Shown here piece by piece: positions 54,792-61,536 of a stretch of DNA of 64,000 nt. The notes under the pieces are model-generated. The model made no database searches. It was not told the DNA's origin and saw nothing but the letters and a program-made list of their open reading frames with translations. How positions within the stretch are numbered: position 1 is the stretch's first letter; every line of letters begins with the position of its first letter. The stretch is from assembly GCF_014489575.1 (NCBI RefSeq), contig NZ_CP060789.1, forward strand, positions 496,001 to 560,000, read 5' to 3'. The stretch comes from Tessaracoccus defluvii. Lineage in GTDB: Bacteria > Actinomycetota > Actinomycetes > Propionibacteriales > Propionibacteriaceae. A program made the position numbers and the translations under genes.

Positions 54792-55697
54792 ATGAGCATC
54801 GACATTGAACAGATCGTGGCTCGCATCCTGGCCGAACTGCGCCAGGAGGGAATGACGCCGACCGCCGCCGAGTCGTCGAGCGCCGCATCCGTCATCAAGC
54901 GGGACGGCGGTGAGCTCGTCATCGATCTCGCCGACCCGACCGAGGACGGCCCCCGTCACGCCATGGGCGTCGACAACCCGTACGACGCGGACGCGCTGCG
55001 GAACCTGATGGCCACCACCAGCGCCCGCCTCGGGGTCGGCCGCGCCGGGCCGCGCCCGAAGACCGGCACCGCGCTGCTCTTTCAGGCCGACCACGGCGTC
55101 ACGCAGGACGCGATCTACGGCGTCGTCAGCGAGGAGGTGCGGGACCACTTCAACCTGTTCACCGTCACCTCCAAGGTGGCGGACAGGGCCGAGTTCCTGC
55201 TGCGACCCGACCTGGGCCGTCTGCTCAGCGACGAGTCGAAGAAGGTCATCGCCGAGCGGTGCACCAAGTCGCCCGACGTGCAGCTGTGCGTCGTCGACGG
55301 CCTCTCGGCCGCCGCCATCGACAACAACCTGCGCGACATCTACCCGGTGATCGAGCAGGGGCTGAAGTCGGCCGGACTGAGCGTCGGAACCCCGTTCTTC
55401 ATCGAGAACGGCCGGGTCGGGATCATGAACGACATCAACTCGATCGTCAAGGCGAAGGTGATCGTCCTCCTCATCGGTGAGCGGCCCGGACTCGGGATCG
55501 CCGACGCGATGAGCGCCTACATGGGCTACGACCCGCAGCCCGGCAAGTCCGACGCCGACCGTGACCTGATCTGCATGATCACCACCCACGGCGGTACCAA
55601 CCCGCTCGAGGCCGGCGCCTACATCGTCGAGTTCATCAAGCGGATGATCAACTACAGCGCCAGCGGAGTGAAGCTCCGCGAGGTTGCCGGAGACTAA
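54792..55697 (+). CDS. eutC: Ethanolamine ammonia-lyase small subunit EutC
   Basis: 301 residues from ATG 54792 with GAGGTG upstream. NPYDADALRNLMATTSARLGVGRAGPRPKTG and LLFQADHGVTQDAIYGVV are EutC landmarks, and LIGERPGLGIADAMSAYMGYDPQPG is near the cobalamin site. The first 20 residues (MSIDIEQIVARILAELRQEG) form an amphipathic helix separated from the core by a Ser/Ala-rich linker, the known place of the EutC encapsulation signal. It completes the lyase and probably targets it to the lumen. Confidence 0.97.
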   Translation: MSIDIEQIVARILAELRQEGMTPTAAESSSAASVIKRDGGELVIDLADPTEDGPRHAMGVDNPYDADALRNLMATTSARLGVGRAGPRPKTGTALLFQADHGVTQDAIYGVVSEEVRDHFNLFTVTSKVADRAEFLLRPDLGRLLSDESKKVIAERCTKSPDVQLCVVDGLSAAAIDNNLRDIYPVIEQGLKSAGLSVGTPFFIENGRVGIMNDINSIVKAKVIVLLIGERPGLGIADAMSAYMGYDPQPGKSDADRDLICMITTHGGTNPLEAGAYIVEFIKRMINYSASGVKLREVAGD

Positions 55698-55708
55698 GGA
55701 GTTCGACC

Positions 55709-56365
55709 ATGGCAATCCTCGACCCTGTGAAGCCGTCCATCCTGGCGGTTCGCATCATCTCCAACGTCGACCGCGGCTTCGCTGAGAAGCTCGGCCTGAC
55801 CTCCGACCAGCGGGCCCTCGGCCTCATCACCTGCGACATCGACGACTCGCTGTACGTGGCGCTCGACGAGGCGACGAAGTTCGCCGAGGTCGACGTCGTC
55901 TACGCGAAGAGCTTCTACGCGGGCTCCGGCCACGCGTCGGGCCCCCTCAGCGGCGAGATCATCGGCATGCTCGCGGGCCCGACGCCCGCAGAGGTCCGCG
56001 CCGGTGTCGACGCCTGCGTCGCCTACGCGGAGGAGGAGGCGTGGTTCTACTCGGCCAACGAGGCCGGCGACCTCGCCTTCTTCCCGCACCTGATCTCCTC
56101 CACGGGCACGTACCTGTCCAAGGAGGCGGGCATCCCGGTCGGCCAGCCCATGGCCTACCTGATCGCCCCGCCGCTGGAGGCGACCTTCGCCCTCGACCTG
56201 GCCGTCAAGGCCGCGGACGTGAGCGTGGCGACGTACTTCGAGCCGCCGAGCGAGACCAACTACTCGGGTGGGTGGCTCACCGGTTCCCAGAGTGCCTGCC
56301 GGGCGGCCTGCGCCGCCTTCCAGGACGCCGTCCTCGACGTGGCTGCGACGCCGAAGAAGTACTGA
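55709..56365 (+). CDS. eutL: Shell protein EutL (tandem BMC, trimeric)
   Basis: 218 residues from ATG 55709 with AAGGAG upstream, against 219 in enterobacteria. KPSILAVRIISNVDRGFAEKLGLTSDQRALGLITCDIDDS and YAKSFYAGSGHASGPLSGEIIGMLAGP are EutL-specific, and ETNYSGGWLTGSQSACRAACAAFQ covers the second domain end. EutL trimers form a shell facet with a gated pore. It lies between eutC and eutE, 11 and 10 bases away. Confidence 0.97.
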   Translation: MAILDPVKPSILAVRIISNVDRGFAEKLGLTSDQRALGLITCDIDDSLYVALDEATKFAEVDVVYAKSFYAGSGHASGPLSGEIIGMLAGPTPAEVRAGVDACVAYAEEEAWFYSANEAGDLAFFPHLISSTGTYLSKEAGIPVGQPMAYLIAPPLEATFALDLAVKAADVSVATYFEPPSETNYSGGWLTGSQSACRAACAAFQDAVLDVAATPKKY

Positions 56366-56375
56366 GGCCGATCCC

Positions 56376-57872
56376 ATGACAACCCAGTCGATGGACAAGG
56401 ACCTGCGATCCATTCAGCAGGCCCGCGACCTAGCCGTGGCGGCAAGGGAGGCGATGCGGTCGTTCCAGTTCGCCTCCCAGGCCCAGGTCGACCGGATCTG
56501 TGAAGCGATGGTCGAGGCCGCGATGCGTGAGGCGGGCCGGCTCGGCCAGCTCGCCCACGACGAGACCGGCTTCGGCTACGCGGAGCACAAGCGGCTCAAG
56601 AACGAGTTCGCCGCGCGCAACGTGTGGGACTCGATCCGCGACGTCCCGACCTGCGGCGTGCTGCGGCGCGACGACGCGTTGGGCATCGTCGAGATCGGGT
56701 GGCCGGTCGGTGTGGTGTGCGCACTGACGCCGTCCACCAACCCGACCTCGACGGCGATCTTCAAGATCCTGATCGGCGTCAAGGCCCGCAACGCGGTCAT
56801 CGTCGCCCCGCACCCGTCCGCCGCCACCTGCACGGCCGAGGCCGTGCGCGTGATGGTGGAGGCGGGGGAGGCGGCCGGCATGCCGAGCGGCCTCGTCTCG
56901 TGCATGACCGAGCTGAGCATCCAGGGCACCAACGAGCTCATGAACCACTACGCGACGTCCATGATCCTGGCCACGGGTGGCCCGGGCATGGTCAAGGCGG
57001 CCCACAGCTGTGGGAAGCCCGCGCTCGGCGTCGGCCCCGGCAACGTGCCGGCCTACGTCGACCGCAGCGCCGACGTGGTGTCGGCGGCCGAGATGATCGT
57101 GGAGTCGAAGTCGTTCGACTGCTCGACCATCTGCGCCACCGAGCAGACGGTGATCGCCGACCGGCCGATCGCCGACCAGCTCAAGGCGGAGATGCAGCGT
57201 CGCGGCGCCCAGTGGCTCACCGCGGAGGAGGCCGACCGTCTGGCCGGGGCGATGTTCCGCCCCAACGGCATGATGATCGCCGACTACGTCGGCAGGACAC
57301 CGCAGGAACTCGGCCGCAAGGCCGGCATCACGGTGCCGGACTCGACCCGCATCCTCGTCGCCGAACTCGGCGGCGTGGGCCCGGCGCACCCGCTGTCGCG
57401 GGAGAAGCTCACCACCGTGCTCGGCTGGATGGTCGAGGACGGCTGGAAGGCCGGCTGCGACCGTGCGGTGCAGCTGCTGAAGTTCGGCGGTGACGGCCAT
57501 TCGCTCGTCATCCACTCCCGCGACGAGGAGTCGATCCTCGCGTTCGGCATCGAGAAGCCGGCGTTCCGGATCCTCGTGAACACGTGGGGTTCGCTCGGCG
57601 GCATCGGCGCCACGACAGGTGTCCGGCCGTCGCTGACGCTGGCCCCCGGCGGTATCGGCGGGGCGTCGGTCAGCGACAACATCACCGTCGAGCACGTGCT
57701 CAACGTGAAGCGGGTCGCCTACCACCTGCGTGACGCGCCCGCAGTGGCCCGCGCGCACGGCGGGGTCGGCGATGCGGCGACGACCCCGGCGACCACGCCC
57801 GGGTCTGCGTCGGATGCGGCCCGGATCGAGGAGATGGTCCGCCGGATCGTCACTGAACTGCAGGGCAAGTAG
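56376..57872 (+). CDS. eutE: CoA-acylating acetaldehyde dehydrogenase EutE with C-terminal encapsulation-like helix
   Basis: 498 residues from ATG 56376. ALDH core: [20 protein letters not shown], the catalytic cysteine in [14 protein letters not shown], and the CoA-enzyme ending [25 protein letters not shown]. It turns acetaldehyde, NAD+ and CoA into acetyl-CoA. After the core a Gly/Ala/Thr/Pro linker (residues 460-478) leads to a final helix [15 protein letters not shown] that resembles the EutC N-terminal signal; a C-terminal cargo signal is therefore likely. eutM's long-form start follows after 10 bases. Confidence 0.95.
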   Translation: MTTQSMDKDLRSIQQARDLAVAAREAMRSFQFASQAQVDRICEAMVEAAMREAGRLGQLAHDETGFGYAEHKRLKNEFAARNVWDSIRDVPTCGVLRRDDALGIVEIGWPVGVVCALTPSTNPTSTAIFKILIGVKARNAVIVAPHPSAATCTAEAVRVMVEAGEAAGMPSGLVSCMTELSIQGTNELMNHYATSMILATGGPGMVKAAHSCGKPALGVGPGNVPAYVDRSADVVSAAEMIVESKSFDCSTICATEQTVIADRPIADQLKAEMQRRGAQWLTAEEADRLAGAMFRPNGMMIADYVGRTPQELGRKAGITVPDSTRILVAELGGVGPAHPLSREKLTTVLGWMVEDGWKAGCDRAVQLLKFGGDGHSLVIHSRDEESILAFGIEKPAFRILVNTWGSLGGIGATTGVRPSLTLAPGGIGGASVSDNITVEHVLNVKRVAYHLRDAPAVARAHGGVGDAATTPATTPGSASDAARIEEMVRRIVTELQGK

Positions 57873-57882
57873 GAGGTAGCCG

Positions 57883-58338
57883 ATGACCGATTCGCCACCA
57901 CCCAAGGCGCCGACCAAGCGCCCACGTAAGGCTCCCGCGGCAGCAGCTGCGGGCACAACTGAAAAACCCACCACCCACGTGGCCGACGTCGTGTCGGCCC
58001 CCGACCCAGCACCAGTTACCCCAACTGTCACCACAACAAGGAGAACTCCCATGGCAGATGTCCAGATGATCGCGCTCGGCATGGTCGAGACCAAGGGCCT
58101 GATCGGCGCCATCGAGGCGGCCGACGCAATGGTCAAGGCGGCCAACGTCAAGCTCATCGGCAAGGAGCAGATCGGCGCCGGCCTGGTGACCGTCTTCGTC
58201 CGCGGCGACGTCGGCGCGGTCAAGGCCGCCACTGACGCCGGTGCGGCCGCGGCCGGCCGCGTCGGCGAGCTGATCTCGGTCCACGTGATCCCGCGTCCGC
58301 ACGGCGACGTGGAGATCATCCTCCCGCACCGCGACTGA
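57883..58338 (+). CDS. eutM: Shell protein EutM with in-frame N-terminal extension (two start sites)
   Basis: Two starts in one frame. ATG 57883 has AGGAGGT 6 bases upstream and gives 151 residues; ATG 58051 has AAGGAG 8 bases upstream and gives the canonical 95-residue EutM. The core ([30 protein letters not shown], then [14 protein letters not shown]) is a standard BMC hexamer subunit. The 56-residue extension is rich in Pro, Ala, Thr and Lys and looks disordered. Genes here are packed closely, so an unused 178-base gap would be out of character. I infer that both forms may be made, as PduB and PduB' are in the propanediol compartment. Confidence 0.9.
   Translation: MTDSPPPKAPTKRPRKAPAAAAAGTTEKPTTHVADVVSAPDPAPVTPTVTTTRRTPMADVQMIALGMVETKGLIGAIEAADAMVKAANVKLIGKEQIGAGLVTVFVRGDVGAVKAATDAGAAAAGRVGELISVHVIPRPHGDVEIILPHRD
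58038..58053 (+). promoter_or_regulatory. eutM: Internal ribosome binding site and second start of eutM
   Basis: AAGGAG, 8 bases, ATG 58051, inside the open frame that starts at 57883. It decides the start of the short 95-residue form. Confidence 0.75.
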
Positions 58339-58372
58339 CCCGTATTCCGATCCGACACCTGAGTGAGTAGCC

Positions 58373-58990
58373 ATGCCCAAGACCCTCATCACCGCCGCTG
58401 ACGTGGCGCAGGCAGTGGGCGGACGCCTGCTGGTGCCCGCCGACGCGATCATCACGCCGCTTGCGCGTGACGAGGCCGCCGACCGGGGCATCGCCCTCGT
58501 CGTCGACGAGGGTCCCCGGGCGCAGGCGGCGCGGCCGACACCGGCCGCCGGTGGGCTCGAGTCACAGGTGCGCGCGATCGTGACGGCGATGCTGGGTTCA
58601 GGTGGGGGCGGCCTGGCCGCCCCCACCGCGGGACCCCGCGTGAAGCTCGCCCGTATCGGCGAGAACCCGACGGCACCCTTCCCGTATCCCGGCCCCCCGC
58701 CGGGCATGCGCGTCGGCGCCGTCGATGTCGTCACCGGTGACGACGGATCCCCGATCGCCGCCGGCTACATGACCCTGACCGAGGGTTCCTTCCCGTGGAC
58801 CCTCACCTATGACGAGGTGCAGATCGTGCTCGAGGGGGAGCTCCACCTCGGAGGCGACGCCGGCGACCAGATCGGCCGGCCCGGCGACGTGTTCTACGTG
58901 CCCAAGGGCTCGTCCATCACCTTCGGCACGCCGTCGTGGGCGAAGTTCGTCTACGTCACGTTCCCCGCCAACTGGGAGGAGCAGTTCTAG
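58373..58990 (+). CDS. eutQ: EutQ (cupin domain) with N-terminal module and internal amphipathic helix
   Basis: 205 residues from ATG 58373. The C-terminal cupin (residues 88-205: YMTLTEGSFPWTLTYDEVQIVLEGELHL, then PGDVFYVPKGSSITFGTPSWAKFVYVTFP) is EutQ, reported in Salmonella to have acetate kinase activity and to matter for compartment assembly. Residues 1-45 form a small module (LITAADVAQAV...IITPLARDEAADRGIAL) that reappears in EutT and the 61243 protein. Residues 62-74 (LESQVRAIVTAML) are an amphipathic helix in a Gly/Ala/Pro-rich linker, like the EutC and EutE signals. The stop overlaps eutT by one base. Confidence 0.92.
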   Translation: MPKTLITAADVAQAVGGRLLVPADAIITPLARDEAADRGIALVVDEGPRAQAARPTPAAGGLESQVRAIVTAMLGSGGGGLAAPTAGPRVKLARIGENPTAPFPYPGPPPGMRVGAVDVVTGDDGSPIAAGYMTLTEGSFPWTLTYDEVQIVLEGELHLGGDAGDQIGRPGDVFYVPKGSSITFGTPSWAKFVYVTFPANWEEQF

Positions 58991-59766
58991 TGGTCGTCAC
59001 AGAGGCGGACCTGCGCGAGCAGCTGCGACGCCCCACCGTCGGGGCGCAGGTCGTCGTGCCCGCCGGGTCGACGCTCACACCGTCGGCGAGGGACTTCATC
59101 AAGCAGTGGGCCCTGGTCGAGGTGACCGCGCCCGCGTCGGAAGCGACGCCGACCACGACGGAGCGGCCGGACGGCACCTGGGACCGCGCATCGCAGTTCC
59201 CCGTCGACCTGACGGGGGAGCAGCCGCGCTGCGTCTGCTGCGGAGCGCAGCCTGACAGCAAGGCCAGCTCGCTCACCCAGCTCAACGCCCACCACTACGC
59301 TCCCAAGACCCATCCGCGCATCAAGCTGCGCGGCAAGGTCGACTCCCTGCACTCGCTGACACTGATGGTCCAGGGGCTCGCGAGCCGCCGCGGCGAGGCC
59401 GGTCTGGCCGCCGCCCTCGGCTCGCTCGCCGCCTACTGCAGGGAACTGACCTCCGCCGAATACAACGAGCGACCGGCAGACCCGTTCGAGCTGCCCGGCT
59501 GGTCGAGCGACGAGCTGCACCGCGCCACCCATGACCCCAGCGGTGTCCTCGGCATCGAGCACCTCACCATCGACGGCGCCGACGACGAGCTGCAGCACTG
59601 GCTCAACATCGGCCGGTCGACCACCCGGGAACTGGAGATCTGCGCGCTCGAGACGTTCGACTCGCCGCACCATCCCTACGGCGCCAGCATCTGCCACGGC
59701 CTGAACCGGCTGTCCAGCGTCTGGTACTTCCTGCAGCTCGCGTGGAAGCGGGGTGGAGTCCTGTGA
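58990..59766 (+). CDS. eutT: Corrinoid adenosyltransferase EutT
   Basis: 258 residues from GTG 58990 (TAGTG overlap with eutQ; GGAG upstream). It makes adenosylcobalamin for EutBC from ATP and cob(I)alamin. Residues 1-46 share the N-terminal module of EutQ (STLTPSARDFIKQWALVEV). Then RCVCCGAQPDSKASSLTQLNAHH and RIKLRGKVDSLHSLTLMVQ lead into the helical catalytic domain, ending HGLNRLSSVWYFLQLAW. The Salmonella H-x11-C-C-x2-C metal motif is altered: here it is C81-x-C83-C84, with no upstream His. Metal use may differ. Confidence 0.88.
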   Translation: MVVTEADLREQLRRPTVGAQVVVPAGSTLTPSARDFIKQWALVEVTAPASEATPTTTERPDGTWDRASQFPVDLTGEQPRCVCCGAQPDSKASSLTQLNAHHYAPKTHPRIKLRGKVDSLHSLTLMVQGLASRRGEAGLAAALGSLAAYCRELTSAEYNERPADPFELPGWSSDELHRATHDPSGVLGIEHLTIDGADDELQHWLNIGRSTTRELEICALETFDSPHHPYGASICHGLNRLSSVWYFLQLAWKRGGVL

Positions 59767-60593
59767 CCTCCGCTGCCGTCAAGGCCACCATGAAGGCGGC
59801 CGCCAAGGCACTCAAGTCGCCGCAGCCGATCCCCGCCGACCTGCCCATCAAGCTCGGCGTCGACCTCGGCACCGCGTTCACCGTGCTCGTCGTCACCGAC
59901 GAGGCCGGCACCCCGCTCGCCGCTGCCCACACCTTCGCCGATGTCGTCCGCGACGGCGTGGTGTGGGACTTCGCCGGCGCCCAGCAGGTGGTGCGGAACC
60001 TTCGGCTCCAGCTCGAGGAGGCCACGGGCCGCGAGCTGACCCGCGGCGCCGTCACCATCCCGCCAGGGGTCAACGCCGCTGACCACCGCGCCCACCGCTA
60101 CGTCATCGAGGGCGCGGGCATCGACTGCACCGCCGTCATCGACGAGACCACGGCCGCGAACGCCGTCCTCGGAATCCGCAACGGCGCCGTCGTCGACATC
60201 GGCGGCGGGACGACCGGCGTCGCGATCCTGCGTGACGGCGAGGTCATCGCCAACATCGACGAACCCACCGGCGGCACCCACCTGTCGCTGGTGATCGCCG
60301 GCGCCTTCGGCATCCCCTTCGAGGAGGCCGAGAAGCGCAAGGTGAAGCCCCGGCTGCAGCGCGAGCTGCTGCCGGTGGTCCGCCCGACCCTGGAGAAGGT
60401 CGCCACCATCGTGCGCGATGCAGTCAGGGACCACGACGTCGACCACATCACGATGGTCGGCGGCACTGCGGCCTTCTTCGGCGCCGCCGACATCGTCGCG
60501 GACGTCACCGGCCGCCGCACCACCCTCGCCCCACACCCCATGCTGGTGACGCCCGTCGGCGTCGCGAGCTGGGCCGAGAATCTCACCCGATAG
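59763..60593 (+). CDS. eutJ: EutJ, Hsp70/actin-like chaperone-type protein
   Basis: 276 residues from GTG 59763, overlapping eutT in GTGA; enterobacterial EutJ has about 278. ATPase motifs: IKLGVDLGTAFTVLVVTDE (phosphate 1), GAVVDIGGGTTGVAIL (phosphate 2) and HITMVGGTAAFFG (adenosine). EutJ is thought to help fold or assemble Eut proteins; its exact client is not known. The N-terminal 20 residues (AAVKATMKAAAKALKSPQ) form a basic helix that could also be a targeting element. Confidence 0.93.
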   Translation: MTSAAVKATMKAAAKALKSPQPIPADLPIKLGVDLGTAFTVLVVTDEAGTPLAAAHTFADVVRDGVVWDFAGAQQVVRNLRLQLEEATGRELTRGAVTIPPGVNAADHRAHRYVIEGAGIDCTAVIDETTAANAVLGIRNGAVVDIGGGTTGVAILRDGEVIANIDEPTGGTHLSLVIAGAFGIPFEEAEKRKVKPRLQRELLPVVRPTLEKVATIVRDAVRDHDVDHITMVGGTAAFFGAADIVADVTGRRTTLAPHPMLVTPVGVASWAENLTR

Positions 60594-60608
60594 GAAGGCC
60601 CGCGCGCC

Positions 60609-61232
60609 ATGGCACAGTCTGATTTCCAGCTCCGAGCGTTCTGCCACCTCGACCGGATCCAGCCGCAGTTCGCGGCCTTCGTCGGCTCGATCTCGGCCGG
60701 ATCGCCGCCCATCGAAGGGATGAGCTGCCTCTACGTCGAGATGGCCCCCGGCAACTGGGTGTTCCGCGTCGTCGACAGCGTCCTCAAGGCCGTCGACGTC
60801 AAGCCCGGCGCCCAGGTCGTGGAGCGCCAGTTCGGCATGTTCGAGGTGCACTCCGAGAACCAGTCCGAGGTGCTGCGCGCAGGCGAGGTCGTCCTCGAGA
60901 CGCTCGAGAGCCCCCTCGAGGAGCGCATCCGCCCGACGATCGCCTCCGAGCAGATCATCACCAACATCCATCCGCTGCAGGCCCAGATCCTGAACCGGAT
61001 GAACCAGGGAACCATGATCGAGGGCGGCCAGACGCTGCTCGTCATGGAGGTCGAACCCGCCGCCTACATCACGCTCGCGGCCAACGAGGCCGAGAAGGCC
61101 GCGCCCGTGTTCCTGAACCACATGAGCTCCGTCGGCGTCTACGGGCGCCTGTGGATGTCGGGCACCGAGTCCGACATCGAGGCGGCCCGCGATGCAGCGG
61201 TCACCGCCATCAACTCCGTCACTGGACAGTGA
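60609..61232 (+). CDS. Tandem BMC-domain shell protein, not EutL
   Basis: 207 residues from ATG 60609 with AGGAAGG upstream. Two BMC-like units: residues 40-100 (LYVEMAPGNWVFRVVDSVLKAVDVKPGAQV, then FGMFEVHSENQSEVLRAGEVVLETL) and residues 145-205 (MEVEPAAYITLAANEAEKAAPVFL, then GVYGRLWMSGTESDIEAARDAA). It would form pseudohexameric trimers. It lacks the central Cys of PduT-type Fe-S shell proteins and does not resemble EutL or EutK in detail. It is the fourth shell protein of the operon. The assignment to the BMC fold is mine by pattern; the subfamily is open. Confidence 0.75.
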   Translation: MAQSDFQLRAFCHLDRIQPQFAAFVGSISAGSPPIEGMSCLYVEMAPGNWVFRVVDSVLKAVDVKPGAQVVERQFGMFEVHSENQSEVLRAGEVVLETLESPLEERIRPTIASEQIITNIHPLQAQILNRMNQGTMIEGGQTLLVMEVEPAAYITLAANEAEKAAPVFLNHMSSVGVYGRLWMSGTESDIEAARDAAVTAINSVTGQ

Positions 61233-61242
61233 GGAAAGTGCC

Positions 61243-61536
61243 ATGGGACGAAAGGTCATCACCAAAGCGACCGTCAACGAGATGCTGGAGGCAGGGCAGC
61301 GCGAGTACCAGCTGACCGACAGCGATATCGTCACGGCGCTCGGCAAGGAATACGCGCAGGAGCGCGGGCTGCGGCTGATCCCGGCGGGCTCGGCCCCCGC
61401 GGCCGCCGCCGCGTCCACAGCTGCGGCCCAGGCCGGTGCCGAGGCGACCGCCGCCGAGATCCGCAGCCGCATCGTGGAGGCCCTGGGATATGAGCCGGAA
61501 GGCCTCGACGGAGCCATCCGTCGCGGGTTGCAGTGA
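61243..61536 (+). CDS. Small protein: EutQ/EutT-type N-terminal module plus amphipathic helix
   Basis: 97 residues from ATG 61243 with GAGGAAAG upstream. Residues 5-47 (VITKATVNEMLEAG...DIVTALGKEYAQERGLRL) follow the same pattern as the N-termini of EutQ and EutT. An Ala-rich linker (residues 49-68) then leads to AAEIRSRIVEALG, an amphipathic helix like the encapsulation signals of EutC and EutE. No catalytic domain follows. It could be an adaptor or scaffold inside the compartment; this is inference. The stop overlaps pta in GTGA. Confidence 0.75.
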   Translation: MGRKVITKATVNEMLEAGQREYQLTDSDIVTALGKEYAQERGLRLIPAGSAPAAAAASTAAAQAGAEATAAEIRSRIVEALGYEPEGLDGAIRRGLQ

